From positions 868,001 through 932,000 of the forward strand of contig NZ_FZNR01000001.1 of the NCBI RefSeq assembly GCF_900188005.1: a stretch of 64,000 bases of DNA, written 5' to 3'. Every line of letters begins with the position of its first letter. Positions within the stretch are counted from its first letter, which is position 1. The position numbers and the translations under genes were made by a program. Below are positions 7,472-15,159 of the stretch, piece after piece. Under the pieces are notes generated by a model that did no database searches, had not been told where the DNA came from, and worked only from the letters and a program-made list of their open reading frames with translations. The DNA is from Actinoplanes regularis. Lineage in GTDB: Bacteria; Actinomycetota; Actinomycetes; Mycobacteriales; Micromonosporaceae.

Positions 7472-8509
7472 CTAGAGGGTGCTGGTCACCTTCTTCAGGC
7501 CACGGGGCGCGTCCGGGTTCTCGCCGCGCGCCAGCGCCAGCGCGAGCGCGAGCTTCTGCAGCGGCAGAATGTCCAGCAGGGGGCTGTAGCGCTCGTCCAC
7601 GGCCGGAACACCCAGATCGCCCTGCGGGCCGACGGTCAGCACGTCCGCCTTCCGCTCCTTGAGCCGGGCGATCACCTCCCGCATCGACTGCCCGCCCGGG
7701 CCGTCGCCGACCACGGCCAACACCGGAACGTCGGTGTCGGTCATCGCGAGCGGGCCGTGCAGCAGGTCGGCGCCGGAGAACGCCAGGGTCGGCACGTACG
7801 ACGTCTCCATCAGCTTGAGCGCCGCCTCCCGGGCGGTCGGGTACGCGTACCCCCGCCCGGTGGTGACCATGTGCGGCGCGAACCGGTAGCGCTGCGCCAA
7901 CTCCTCGGCGGTCCGGTCGGCGAGCGCCGCGGCGGCCAGCCCCGGCAGCGCGGCCAGCGCGGCCCGCTCCGCCTCGGGCAGCCGCCCGTCGCCGGCCCGG
8001 ATCCCCTCGACCAGCAGCAGCAGTGCGAGCAGCTCGGCGGTGTACGTCTTGGTCGCCGCGACCGCCCGCTCGTGCCCGGCCGACACGTCCACCGACAGCT
8101 CGGCGGCCTGGGCCAGCGGCGACTCCGGGTTGTTGGTGACGGCGAGGGTGAGCGCACCGGTCTCCCGGGCGGCGGAGAGCACCCCGCTCAGGTCGGGCGA
8201 GCCGCCGCTCTGGCTGACCCCGACGACCAGGGCGTCGGAGAAGTCCGGGCGGGCACCGTACAGCGTGATCGCGCTCGGCGAGGCGCTGGCCACGGGCAGG
8301 CCCAGACGGATCTCGGCCAGATACGCGCCGTAGAGCGCGGCGTGGTCGGAGGTGCCGCGGCCGACGAAGAGCACGTTGCGCGGCCGGCGAGCCGCGATCT
8401 CCGCCGCGACCTCCGCGATCGCGGCCGCGGGCGGCCCCTCCAACAGGCGGGCGAAAACATCCGGCTGTTCCGCGATGTCCGCTGCCATCCCGTGGCCTCG
8501 CTGTGTCAC
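7472..8509 (-). CDS. SIS-domain sugar isomerase/deaminase-like protein (GlmS isomerase-like)
   Basis: A 345-residue protein with two SIS domains like the isomerase half of glucosamine-6-phosphate synthase, but with no glutaminase domain. The first domain has FVGRGTSDHAALYG and the phosphosugar loop SQSGGSPD; the second has GRGYAYPTAREAALKLMET and FSGADLLHGPLA. It probably acts on amino-sugar phosphates, for example as a NagB-II type glucosamine-6-phosphate deaminase. The GTG at 8509 is preferred because GGGAGG ends 5 nt before it; the ORF upstream to 8560 lacks a site and the ATG at 8488 is an alternative. A chitosanase elsewhere in the window gives a possible source of glucosamine, an inference. 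Confidence 0.85.
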   Translation of the reverse strand: MTQRGHGMAADIAEQPDVFARLLEGPPAAAIAEVAAEIAARRPRNVLFVGRGTSDHAALYGAYLAEIRLGLPVASASPSAITLYGARPDFSDALVVGVSQSGGSPDLSGVLSAARETGALTLAVTNNPESPLAQAAELSVDVSAGHERAVAATKTYTAELLALLLLVEGIRAGDGRLPEAERAALAALPGLAAAALADRTAEELAQRYRFAPHMVTTGRGYAYPTAREAALKLMETSYVPTLAFSGADLLHGPLAMTDTDVPVLAVVGDGPGGQSMREVIARLKERKADVLTVGPQGDLGVPAVDERYSPLLDILPLQKLALALALARGENPDAPRGLKKVTSTL

Positions 8510-8552
8510 GTCATCCTCCCAGATGAGCAGTTCTCGCGCAGTTGCTGCGCAG

Positions 8553-8562
8553 TCTTGCAAGA
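8553..8562. promoter_or_regulatory. Palindrome TCTTGCAAGA upstream of the SIS gene, operator candidate
   Basis: A perfect 10-bp palindrome lies 44 bp upstream of the SIS gene start, in an otherwise AT-richer stretch (8550-8610) between divergent genes. It could be an operator for a sugar-responsive repressor; no regulator gene adjoins it. Confidence 0.3.
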
Positions 8563-8649
8563 AAAAGCTTAGTCCGTCAATCTTTCAAGCACTATCGCGC
8601 AAACATGAGGACTGACAGATCGCCTCGCTGCCACGTACTGTCTTGACTC

Positions 8650-10191
8650 GTGGATGCCTACCCCCAGCTCCGCCACGACCTCACCCTCGCCCGCTCCGCT
8701 CTCGACCGCGGCGAGCTGGACCGCGCTGCCCGCCACCTGGCCGGCGCGCTGCCCCACGCACCCACCCTGCCGGAGATCCACGAGCTGCTCAGCCGGTTGG
8801 CCGTCCACGCGGACGACGCCCTCGACCTGTTCCCGCTCGACCCGCACGCGCCGGCCGGCCGGGTCGCCGCGCACGCCCACCTGCTCGCCGCGGCCGGGCG
8901 GCCGGAGGACGGCCTGCCGCTGCTCGCCGCGGCCAGCGGGACCACGCCCGCGGTGGACTGGGCCGGGGTGCCCTGGGTCAGCGACCCGCTGCTCGGCGGG
9001 CGGATCGATCCGGACGCGCTCGCCCGCACCGTGATGCGGCTCTGCACCGCGGTGGGCGACCCGGCGCCGAAAGCCGCCGCGGCCCCGCTACGCCCCTACC
9101 TGACCGTGGTCCGGCACACCGTCGAGGCGCACGGCGAGCACGCCATGCTGCTCGGCGCCGGCTCCGCGCTGGCGCGCCGGCTCGGCGAGGCCCGCCTCGC
9201 CGTCGACTGGGCCACCCGGGGCGCTAGGTCACGGCCCTCCAAGCTGGGTGAGATCTGGCTGGGGTATGCGTACCGCAGCGCCGGCCGGATCCCCGAGGCC
9301 CTCGCCGCGCTGCGCCGCGCGGTCATGTACGACCCGGACGACCTCTCGGTCTACGCCGACGTCGCGGCCACCCTGGCCGACCTCGGCCGGGTCGAGGAGG
9401 CGCTGAACTGGACCGAGCGCGCGCTGGAACGCGACCCGCAGTTCGACTGCGTGGTGCACACCGCCCACCGGTTGCGGTACCGCGTCGACGGCGACGTGGC
9501 GCACCTGGTCGCGCTCGCCGACTTCATCCGCGACCACCCGGACGACACGCACGAGCACACCGACCTGGACGAGTGCTGCCGCGGTTCGGCGTGGCTGAGC
9601 GGCATGCCGGCCGGCCTGTCGCGGCTGCCGTCCGGGCAGGGATCGGTCGACGCGGAACCGTCGGCGGACGCGCTGGCGCGGCTGCTCCGCGTCGCCTCGA
9701 CCGGCTGGCCGCATCCGCCGGCCGCCTACGACCGGGCGCTCGGCCTGGTGCTGGTGGAGCCATGGGAGTTGCTCGCCCTGCTCAGCCACCCCGCGGTCGC
9801 CGGCGCGGAGCGACCCGGCGCCGCGGAGATCTGGGCCTGCCTGGGCCTGCTGCACCACGGGAGTGAGGAGCCGTGGCTCGACTCCGACCGGCGGCGCCTG
9901 CTGCTGGAGTTGCTCGACGGTGACGTCGACCGGGTGACGCAGGCGGCGCTCTTCGCGCTGATCACGTATGCCTGGGTGGATCCCACCGCACGCCCGGACG
10001 TGGCGACCCTGGTCGCCGGGCGGTTCGCCGAGGCCGCCGGCGGTCCGCGCGCCCGGGCGGTCGCCGAGCTGGCGCTGGCCACACCGGAGCTGGACCGGTC
10101 CACCCGGGAGCTGGCCGCGGCGGCCGTCCGGGTTCCGGCCGTCCCGCGCCAGCGCGGCCGGTCCTACCTGCTGCGCTGGCTGCGTAAATGA
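8650..10191 (+). CDS. Tetratricopeptide-repeat protein of unknown function
   Basis: A 513-residue cytosolic protein. TPR-like helical hairpins are visible at about residues 190-275, for example WLGYAYRSAGRIPEALAALRRAVMYDPDD and the next unit with DLGRVEEALNWTERALERDP. The N-terminal 140 residues are also alpha-helical and alanine-rich with repeated HL/LL patterns; the C-terminal third has further helices ending in a basic tail RSYLLRWLRK. No enzymatic motif is seen. The start is a GTG at 8650 without a good ribosome-binding site but close to a TTGACT, so a leaderless transcript is possible. It diverges from the SIS gene and runs into the biotinylated protein gene tail to tail. Confidence 0.75.
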   Translation: MDAYPQLRHDLTLARSALDRGELDRAARHLAGALPHAPTLPEIHELLSRLAVHADDALDLFPLDPHAPAGRVAAHAHLLAAAGRPEDGLPLLAAASGTTPAVDWAGVPWVSDPLLGGRIDPDALARTVMRLCTAVGDPAPKAAAAPLRPYLTVVRHTVEAHGEHAMLLGAGSALARRLGEARLAVDWATRGARSRPSKLGEIWLGYAYRSAGRIPEALAALRRAVMYDPDDLSVYADVAATLADLGRVEEALNWTERALERDPQFDCVVHTAHRLRYRVDGDVAHLVALADFIRDHPDDTHEHTDLDECCRGSAWLSGMPAGLSRLPSGQGSVDAEPSADALARLLRVASTGWPHPPAAYDRALGLVLVEPWELLALLSHPAVAGAERPGAAEIWACLGLLHHGSEEPWLDSDRRRLLLELLDGDVDRVTQAALFALITYAWVDPTARPDVATLVAGRFAEAAGGPRARAVAELALATPELDRSTRELAAAAVRVPAVPRQRGRSYLLRWLRK

Positions 10192-10198
10192 CGTCGGC

Positions 10199-10414
10199 TC
10201 AGTTGATGACGGCGATCAGGTCACCCTCCTGGACCACGTCGCCCTCGTGAACCGCCAGCTCACCGACCGTGCCCTCGGCCTCGGCGAGCACCGGGATCTC
10301 CATCTTCATCGACTCGAGGATCACCAGCGTGTCGCCCTCCGCGACGGTGTCACCGACGCCGGCCACCACCTTCCACACGTTGGCCACCATCTCGGCGCGG
10401 ACTTCTTCGGCCAT
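10199..10414 (-). CDS. Small biotinylated carrier protein (TB7.3/BCCP-like)
   Basis: A 71-residue protein made almost wholly of a biotinyl/lipoyl domain. The biotin attachment motif ESMKMEIPV carries the target lysine in MKM, and VWKVVAGVGDTVAEGD and GDLIAVIN form the flattened beta-barrel halves. It resembles the mycobacterial TB7.3 (Rv3221c), which lies beside rshA and sigH as it does here. The ATG at 10414 follows GGAGGGCGATCCGG; an upstream start at 10453 is not needed. It may serve as a free-standing biotin carrier for an acyl-CoA carboxylase, but no carboxylase subunit is nearby. Confidence 0.9.
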   Translation of the reverse strand: MAEEVRAEMVANVWKVVAGVGDTVAEGDTLVILESMKMEIPVLAEAEGTVGELAVHEGDVVQEGDLIAVIN

Positions 10415-10541
10415 TCCGGATCGCCCTCCTCTTGTTACAGGGAACGTCATCAAATCACGGATCCCGTACGGGTAGGTCCGGGCCGGTCAGAAGCACCCGA
10501 CTACCATCGGCGACTGAGCAAGCGTGAGGAAGGAGGCCCTT

Positions 10542-10616
10542 ATGGCCAAGAAGGCTCGCAAGAAGAAGGCCCGTAAGAAGAGCGGCGCGAACCACGGCAA
10601 GCGTCCCAACAGCTGA
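10542..10616 (+). CDS. Ribosomal protein bL37, 24 residues
   Basis: A 24-codon ORF encoding MAKKARKKKARKKSGANHGK followed by RPNS. Over half the residues are lysine or arginine, and the ending ANHGKRPN matches the mycobacterial ribosomal protein bL37, found by cryo-EM in the large subunit near 23S rRNA. A strong site, AGGAGG, lies 6 nt before the ATG, and a near-perfect terminator follows 8 nt after the stop, so it is a short monocistronic unit. Gene finders with size cut-offs will miss it. Confidence 0.9.
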   Translation: MAKKARKKKARKKSGANHGKRPNS

Positions 10617-10623
10617 AAACGTC

Positions 10624-10660
10624 GAACGGGGCCGGGGGAGACATCCCACCGGCCCCGTTC
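10624..10660. terminator. Bidirectional terminator between bL37 and rsrA
   Basis: A perfect 12-bp inverted repeat (GAACGGGGCCGG with CCGGCCCCGTTC) with a 13-nt loop sits between the convergent bL37 and anti-sigma factor genes. Confidence 0.8.
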
Positions 10661-10672
10661 GTCGTGTCAGGG

Positions 10673-10957
10673 TCACAAAAGGAACTCGCGGGTCTCGGTC
10701 TGGACCTCGAGCTGGTCGAGCTTGTGGCGCAGCCGCTCACGCAGCTCACTGGGCGCGCGCTCGTCCCCGCAGCAGCGGCCGACCAGGGCCTTCACGTCGT
10801 GCTCGATGCCGAACTCGCGCAGGCACCCGGTGCACTCGTCCAAGTGCTTCTGGATCAGCGCGCGGCGGTCCTCGCTGCACTCCAGATCGAGGTATAGGTA
10901 TACCTCGCTCAGGACGCTGCTGCAGTCGGCCTCGTGTTCGCTCTCGTTGCTCGGCAT
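10673..10957 (-). CDS. rsrA: Zinc-binding anti-sigma factor of the SigR/SigH type (RsrA/RshA)
   Basis: A 94-residue ZAS-domain anti-sigma factor. The zinc motif is H38-x3-C42-x2-C45 (HLDECTGC) and C12 is the extra N-terminal redox cysteine, matching RsrA of Streptomyces, in which disulfide stress oxidises these cysteines, ejects zinc and frees SigR. The remaining helix (LRERLRHKLDQLEVQT) would wrap around the sigma factor. The ATG at 10957 lies 4 nt downstream of the sigma factor stop, so the two are cotranscribed. A further CC pair is present at about residues 60-61, outside the zinc motif. Confidence 0.93.
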   Translation of the reverse strand: MPSNESEHEADCSSVLSEVYLYLDLECSEDRRALIQKHLDECTGCLREFGIEHDVKALVGRCCGDERAPSELRERLRHKLDQLEVQTETREFLL

Positions 10958-10961
10958 CGGG

Positions 10962-11759
10962 TCACGCCTCCTGCGGCTCGGAAGCGGCCCGGGTGATGCC
11001 CCGCTCGGCGGCGTATCCCTCGAGCAGGTTGCGCAGATTGCGCCGGCCGCGGTGCAGCCGGGACATGACGGTGCCGATCGGCGTGCCCATGATGTCGGCG
11101 ATCTCCTTGTACGAGAAACCCTCGACATCGGCGAGGTAGACGGCGAGCCGGAAATCCTCCGGCAGGGACTGCAGTGCTTCCTTGATGTCGCTGTCCGGCA
11201 GGCGGTCGAGCGCCTCGGTCTCCGCCGACCGCAGGCCCGCCGAGGTGTGCGACTCGCTGGAGGCCAGCTGCCAGTCGGTGATCTCCTCGGTCGGCGACTG
11301 CAGCGGTTGCCGCTGCTTGCGCCGGTAGGAGTTGATGTAGGTGTTCGTCAGGATCCGGTACAGCCAGGCCTTGAGGTTGGTGCCTTCCTCGAACTGGTGA
11401 AACGCGGAGAACGCCTTCAGAAACGTCTCCTGCACCAGGTCCTCGGCATCGGCCGGATTGCGGGTCATCCGCAGGCCGGCGGCGTACAACTGATCCACGA
11501 ACGGCAGCGCGGTGCGCTCGAACCGGGCGCGACGCTCGTCGGTCCGCTCATTCTGGGCCACCCTGGATTCTCCCCTCGACCGCCCCGCCGAGGATACGGG
11601 TAGTGCCCCCGTCACGCCTTCGAAAACCGGTGTGCCCACGCTCACGGGTGCGGCGGCGGGTGCCGGTTCGGAGGCCGGCCAGTCCGGGGAGTCCAACAGC
11701 TCCCGCACCCGGGTCGTCTCCCGGCGTTCCTGCTTCACGTACTCGACACCGGCACGCAC
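10962..11759 (-). CDS. sigR: Redox-stress sigma factor, SigR/SigH family (group 4)
   Basis: An ECF sigma factor with region 2 ([24 protein letters not shown] is split by me only here as [12 protein letters not shown] and VQETFLKA) and region 4 ([20 protein letters not shown], then [15 protein letters not shown]). It directs transcription of thiol-redox genes and is held by RsrA encoded 4 nt downstream. Several in-frame starts exist: ATG 11783, GTG 11759 (GGAAGGGG 8 nt upstream) and GTG 11561 (GGGGAG 8 nt upstream). The short form of 199 residues matches classical SigR, and the extended form resembles the unstable SigR' isoform of Streptomyces made from the autoregulated promoter. I give the start with the best site in the long form. 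Confidence 0.92.
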   Translation of the reverse strand: MRAGVEYVKQERRETTRVRELLDSPDWPASEPAPAAAPVSVGTPVFEGVTGALPVSSAGRSRGESRVAQNERTDERRARFERTALPFVDQLYAAGLRMTRNPADAEDLVQETFLKAFSAFHQFEEGTNLKAWLYRILTNTYINSYRRKQRQPLQSPTEEITDWQLASSESHTSAGLRSAETEALDRLPDSDIKEALQSLPEDFRLAVYLADVEGFSYKEIADIMGTPIGTVMSRLHRGRRNLRNLLEGYAAERGITRAASEPQEA

Positions 11760-11798
11760 TACGGACACCCCTTCCGCCGACATGTATCCGGGCTGTGC

Positions 11799-11824
11799 AA
11801 CGCCGGCACCCGCGTCAGAATTCC
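11799..11824 (-). promoter_or_regulatory. SigR-type autoregulatory promoter of sigR
   Basis: On the minus strand GGAAT (11824-11820), exactly 18 bases, then GTT (11801-11799) matches the SigR consensus GGAAT-N18-GTT. The predicted transcript starts near 11790, upstream of the long-form starts at 11783 and 11759. The promoter overlaps the 3' end of the hydrolase gene. Confidence 0.75.
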
Positions 11825-12429
11825 GAGGCCCAACCATTTCGGCACAGCCACGCGATCGCCAGCTCCACGGTGCCGGGCAGATCCTTGCGCAGGTCGTGGA
11901 CCGCACCGGGCCGCACGCTCACCTCGACCCGCCCGGCCGGCTCGGGCACGCCGAACGGATCCCGGTCGCCGTTCAGCACCAGCGTGGGAATCTCGGTGGG
12001 CAATTCGCCGGCCCGGCTCTTCTCCGGCTTGCCCGGCGGATGCAACGGATAGGCAAGGGCGAGAACACCCGCGGCGCCGAGGTCGGCCGCGGTTCGCGAC
12101 GCGACACGCGCTCCGCTGGAGCGCCCACCAAGGATCAACGGCGTCTCCGGTACGGCCATCGCCCGCACGATCGCCGTCCACGCCTCGTCGAGCTGCCCCG
12201 CCGGCGCCGGCGCCCGCCGCCCGGCCACCCGGTACGGCTGGGTCACCAGCAGCACCCGCACCCCGGCCGCCACCGCGGCGTCGTGGACCGCGACCAGGTC
12301 CGGCGCGTCCACGCCGCCACCGGCCCCGTGGCCGAGGAAAAGCTGGCTGCGCGCCGGGCCGGCCGGTTCGGTGAGCCGAACCTGGGCCGGCCCGCGCGGG
12401 GTCTCGACGATCTTCTGGGAGCTGGACAC
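11815..12429 (-). CDS. Alpha/beta hydrolase of the KANL3/Tex30-like family
   Basis: A 204-residue alpha/beta hydrolase fold protein. The oxyanion-region motif GHGAGGG is near residue 35, the nucleophile elbow is GGRSSGAR (serine in GRSSG), the acid is likely in LNGDRDPFG and the histidine in AVHDL. This matches small dienelactone-hydrolase-like proteins of the KANL3/Tex30 group, whose substrates are largely unknown. The start is taken as the GTG at 12429, 14 nt after the upstream WhiB gene, with GGAG just before it; the frame extends further upstream but overlaps that WhiB gene. Its last bases contain the sigR promoter. Confidence 0.82.
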   Translation of the reverse strand: MSSSQKIVETPRGPAQVRLTEPAGPARSQLFLGHGAGGGVDAPDLVAVHDAAVAAGVRVLLVTQPYRVAGRRAPAPAGQLDEAWTAIVRAMAVPETPLILGGRSSGARVASRTAADLGAAGVLALAYPLHPPGKPEKSRAGELPTEIPTLVLNGDRDPFGVPEPAGRVEVSVRPGAVHDLRKDLPGTVELAIAWLCRNGWASEF

Positions 12430-12443
12430 AAGCTCCGTTTCTA

Positions 12444-12842
12444 TCAGTGGCTCGCCGGCTCCAGGGTCAGGAAACGGCGATCCTCGTCGTCCGAGGAGTC
12501 GTCCTCGACCGACTCGCCGTCCGGACGGACACGTTCGCGCCAGGCCACCAGCATGGCGCGCCGCTCGCGTGGCGTGGTGCCTCCCCAGACCCCGTGGCAG
12601 TCGCCGACCTGCAGCGCCCAGGCCAGGCACGGGCCCTGCACCGGGCAGGTGCCGCAGAGTGCGACCGCGCCACCGGACGGCTCGTTCGGCGCTGGAAAGA
12701 ATGTCTCTGGATCAACGGTCCGGCAGGCTCCTCTGGTCCGCCAGGCCTCGTCGGTACGGCGTTGCGCAATTGCGTCGAGCAACCGCGGGTCGCGTCGCGC
12801 GATAGCCACCTCGTGCGGACGCGGCATGCGTGCTCGTGTCAT
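12444..12842 (-). CDS. WhiB-family Fe-S regulator with acidic C-terminal tail
   Basis: A 132-residue WhiB protein. Cluster cysteines are C40, C63, C66 and C72; an additional C82 lies just before the conserved GVWGG turn (84-88). The N-terminus (1-39) is longer than in WhiB1 and includes ARRDPRLLDAIAQR, and after the basic helix (RERRAMLVAWRERVR) comes an acidic stretch EDDSSDDED unusual for this family. The start is the ATG at 12842; an upstream in-frame codon at 12941 would add a tail of low plausibility. It is the first gene of a unit with the hydrolase. The subclass is not one I can assign with confidence. Confidence 0.88.
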   Translation of the reverse strand: MTRARMPRPHEVAIARRDPRLLDAIAQRRTDEAWRTRGACRTVDPETFFPAPNEPSGGAVALCGTCPVQGPCLAWALQVGDCHGVWGGTTPRERRAMLVAWRERVRPDGESVEDDSSDDEDRRFLTLEPASH

Positions 12843-13035
12843 CAGCCCACCTCCCCCGTGGGACCGGCACTGCTGTGATGACCGCTCCCGCACCTTGCGG
12901 ACCGGTACCACTCCGGCGCTGGTTTGTACCCCACCGCGCAAGATCAGAACAAGGGGGTGATCTATGTTGAAACAAATTTCTCAGTCAAGAATCAGCGCAT
13001 ACTCCGACAAAGAACTTCATTGATCTCCCCGGCGT

Positions 13036-13716
13036 TCAGAAAAGCGTTACCTCGACGGGAGGCTTCAACAACTCCGGACCGTTGTTGCGGACATTCCCCA
13101 CCGCTGGACCGACCGGCCGCACCTCGATCGCCGCCAATGCCCTCTCGCCGGGCGGGCTCAGCAGCGACTCCGGATCGCCCTCGCCGGCCAGCCAGTCGGC
13201 CCACCGGTCGGGCGGCAGGATCAGCGGCATCCGGTCGTGCACCCGCTTCAGCTCGCCGAGCGCCGCGGTGGTGATCACGCTGCAGGTCAGCACCGGCTCG
13301 GTCTTGCCCCAGGCCGACCAGATCCCGGCGAGGGCCAGCGGGGTGCCGTCCGCCGGGGTCATGTAGAACGCCTGCTTCCGCTTGCCGTCGCGGACCCACT
13401 CGTACCAGCCGTCGGCCGGGACCAGGCAGCGGCGGCGGGCGAAGGACGGCGCGAACGTCTTCAGGGTGGCCACCGTCTCGGCCCGCGCGTTGATCATGCG
13501 GGCACCCTGGCGCAGGTCGGCGGCCCACGGCGGCACCAGACCCCAGCGCGCGGTGTCCAGCACCCGGGCTGCGTGCGTGACCGACTCGCGGACCAGCGGG
13601 ACGGGGTCGGTGGGCGCGACGTTCCAGCTCGGCGACAGTTCCGCGGTCACGTCGACCGCCTCGAAGAACTGGCTGAGATCCGCGCTGCTCCTCGTGGTCG
13701 CGTACCGCCCGCACAT
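13036..13716 (-). CDS. SOS response-associated peptidase (SRAP, YedK/HMCES family)
   Basis: A 226-residue SRAP domain protein. Cleavage of Met1 exposes the catalytic Cys2 (MCGRYA), which forms a thiazolidine crosslink with abasic sites in single-stranded DNA; the conserved asparagine is in MINARAET, the glutamate in WYEW and the histidine in VHDRMP. It protects abasic sites at replication forks. M. tuberculosis Rv3226c is the ortholog and also lies beside aroA, divergently, as here. The ATG at 13716 is fixed by the required MCGR start. Confidence 0.95.
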   Translation of the reverse strand: MCGRYATTRSSADLSQFFEAVDVTAELSPSWNVAPTDPVPLVRESVTHAARVLDTARWGLVPPWAADLRQGARMINARAETVATLKTFAPSFARRRCLVPADGWYEWVRDGKRKQAFYMTPADGTPLALAGIWSAWGKTEPVLTCSVITTAALGELKRVHDRMPLILPPDRWADWLAGEGDPESLLSPPGERALAAIEVRPVGPAVGNVRNNGPELLKPPVEVTLF

Positions 13717-13873
13717 GGGATGCAGCGTACGCCAACGGAAACGCTGGCAGGGGGCACCGAACACCGGCGAAAAGGCGGGCTGGGAACGAAAACGGATCAG
13801 GAAACGGTCGCCACGTCCCGGGAGCCGGGAACGCGACCCGGAAATGTCGGCGCCCCCCGGCAGAATGGCGACC

Positions 13874-15157
13874 ATGGCTGCTGAACTCCGCCCCTGGCTC
13901 GCTCCCTCCGCCGCCGGTCCGGTCACCACGACCGTGCGGCTGCCCGGTTCCAAGTCCATGACCGCCCGCGCGCTGGTGCTCGCCGCGCTGGCCGACGGGC
14001 CCTCGGTGATCGAAGCGCCGCTGCGGGCACGAGATACCACGCTGATGGCGGCCGGGCTGGGCGCCTTGGGCGTCACCGTGGACACCTCCGCCGACGACCG
14101 CTGGGTGGTCGAGCCGGGCCCGCTGCGCGGCCCGGCCACCGTGGACGTCGGCCTGGCCGGCACCATCATGCGGTTCCTGCCGCTGGCCGCCGCCCTGGCC
14201 GACGGCCCGGTCGAGTTCGACGGCGACCCGCACGCCCGTAACCGGCCGCTGCGCCCGATCATCGACGCGCTGCGCTCACTCGGCGTGGCCGTCGAGTCCT
14301 CCCCGACCGGCGGCCTGCCGCTCACCGTGCACGGCACCAGTCTGGTCGAGGGCGGTGAGGCGGTGGTCGACGCCTCCGGCTCCAGCCAGTTCGTCTCCGG
14401 CCTGCTGCTCTCCGCGGCCCGGTTCGGCAAGGGCCTGACCCTGCGGCACGAGGGCCCGCCGGTGCCGTCCACCCCGCACCTGCGGATGACCACGCACATG
14501 CTGCGCGCCGCTGGCGCCGTGGTGGACGAGAGCGTGCCGGACGTCTGGGTCGTCGAGCCCGGCCCGCTGCACGGCCGCACCTGGACCATCGAGCCGGACC
14601 TCTCCGGCGCGCTGCCGTTCTTCGCCGCCGCGATGGTCACCGGCGGCACGGTCACGCTGGCCGGCTGGCCGGCCGAGAGCTGGCAGCCGGTCGAGCAGCT
14701 GAGCGAGCTGCTCACCGCGTTCGGCGCCGAGGTGACCCGCTCGGCCGGGGGTCTGACCGTGCGCGGCACCGGCACGCTGCGCGGCGTCACCGCCGACCTG
14801 TCCGACGTGAGCGAGATGACACCGGTGCTCGCCGCGCTCGCGGTGCTCGCCGACGGGCCGTCCGAGCTGCGCGGCGTCGCGCACATCCGGGGCCACGAGA
14901 CCGACCGGATCGCGGCGCTCGCCACCGAGCTGACCAAGGTCGGGGCCGCGATCACCGAGTTCCCGGACGGGCTGCGGATCGAGCCGCGGCCGCTGCACGG
15001 GGCCTCTTTCGAGACGTACGCGGACCATCGGATGGCACACGCCGCGGCGGTAATCGGACTCACCGTCCCGGGTGTTCAGCTCACCGACGTAGGTTGTACC
15101 TCGAAGACGTTGCCCGAGTTCCCCGAACTCTGGGCGGAACTCGCGGCAAGGAGCTAG
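13874..15157 (+). CDS. aroA: 3-phosphoshikimate 1-carboxyvinyltransferase (EPSP synthase)
   Basis: A 427-residue EPSP synthase catalysing the sixth step of the shikimate pathway, from shikimate-3-phosphate and PEP. The phosphate-binding LPGSKSMTARALVLAALA is at about 21-38 and the PEP loop is LAGTIMRFLPLAA, in which the proline of the usual RPL is phenylalanine (RFL), as in other actinobacterial enzymes. Further marks are SGSSQFVSG, HETDR and the DHRMAHA near the C-terminus. The ATG at 13874 has no strong ribosome-binding site. The 3' end carries the ribosome-binding site of rsgA. Confidence 0.96.
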   Translation: MAAELRPWLAPSAAGPVTTTVRLPGSKSMTARALVLAALADGPSVIEAPLRARDTTLMAAGLGALGVTVDTSADDRWVVEPGPLRGPATVDVGLAGTIMRFLPLAAALADGPVEFDGDPHARNRPLRPIIDALRSLGVAVESSPTGGLPLTVHGTSLVEGGEAVVDASGSSQFVSGLLLSAARFGKGLTLRHEGPPVPSTPHLRMTTHMLRAAGAVVDESVPDVWVVEPGPLHGRTWTIEPDLSGALPFFAAAMVTGGTVTLAGWPAESWQPVEQLSELLTAFGAEVTRSAGGLTVRGTGTLRGVTADLSDVSEMTPVLAALAVLADGPSELRGVAHIRGHETDRIAALATELTKVGAAITEFPDGLRIEPRPLHGASFETYADHRMAHAAAVIGLTVPGVQLTDVGCTSKTLPEFPELWAELAARS

Positions 15158-15159
15158 CT

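Noticed and set aside
5498..8572. A 1024-codon open frame on the plus strand
   Set aside because: It runs antisense across the sulfur leader, pdtaS and SIS genes, has the composition of a high-GC shadow frame (runs of R, G, A, H) and no domain.
13036..15063. A 675-codon minus-strand reading that extends the SRAP gene upstream
   Set aside because: Extension lies antisense to aroA, and the family requires MCGR at its N-terminus, which fixes the start at 13716.
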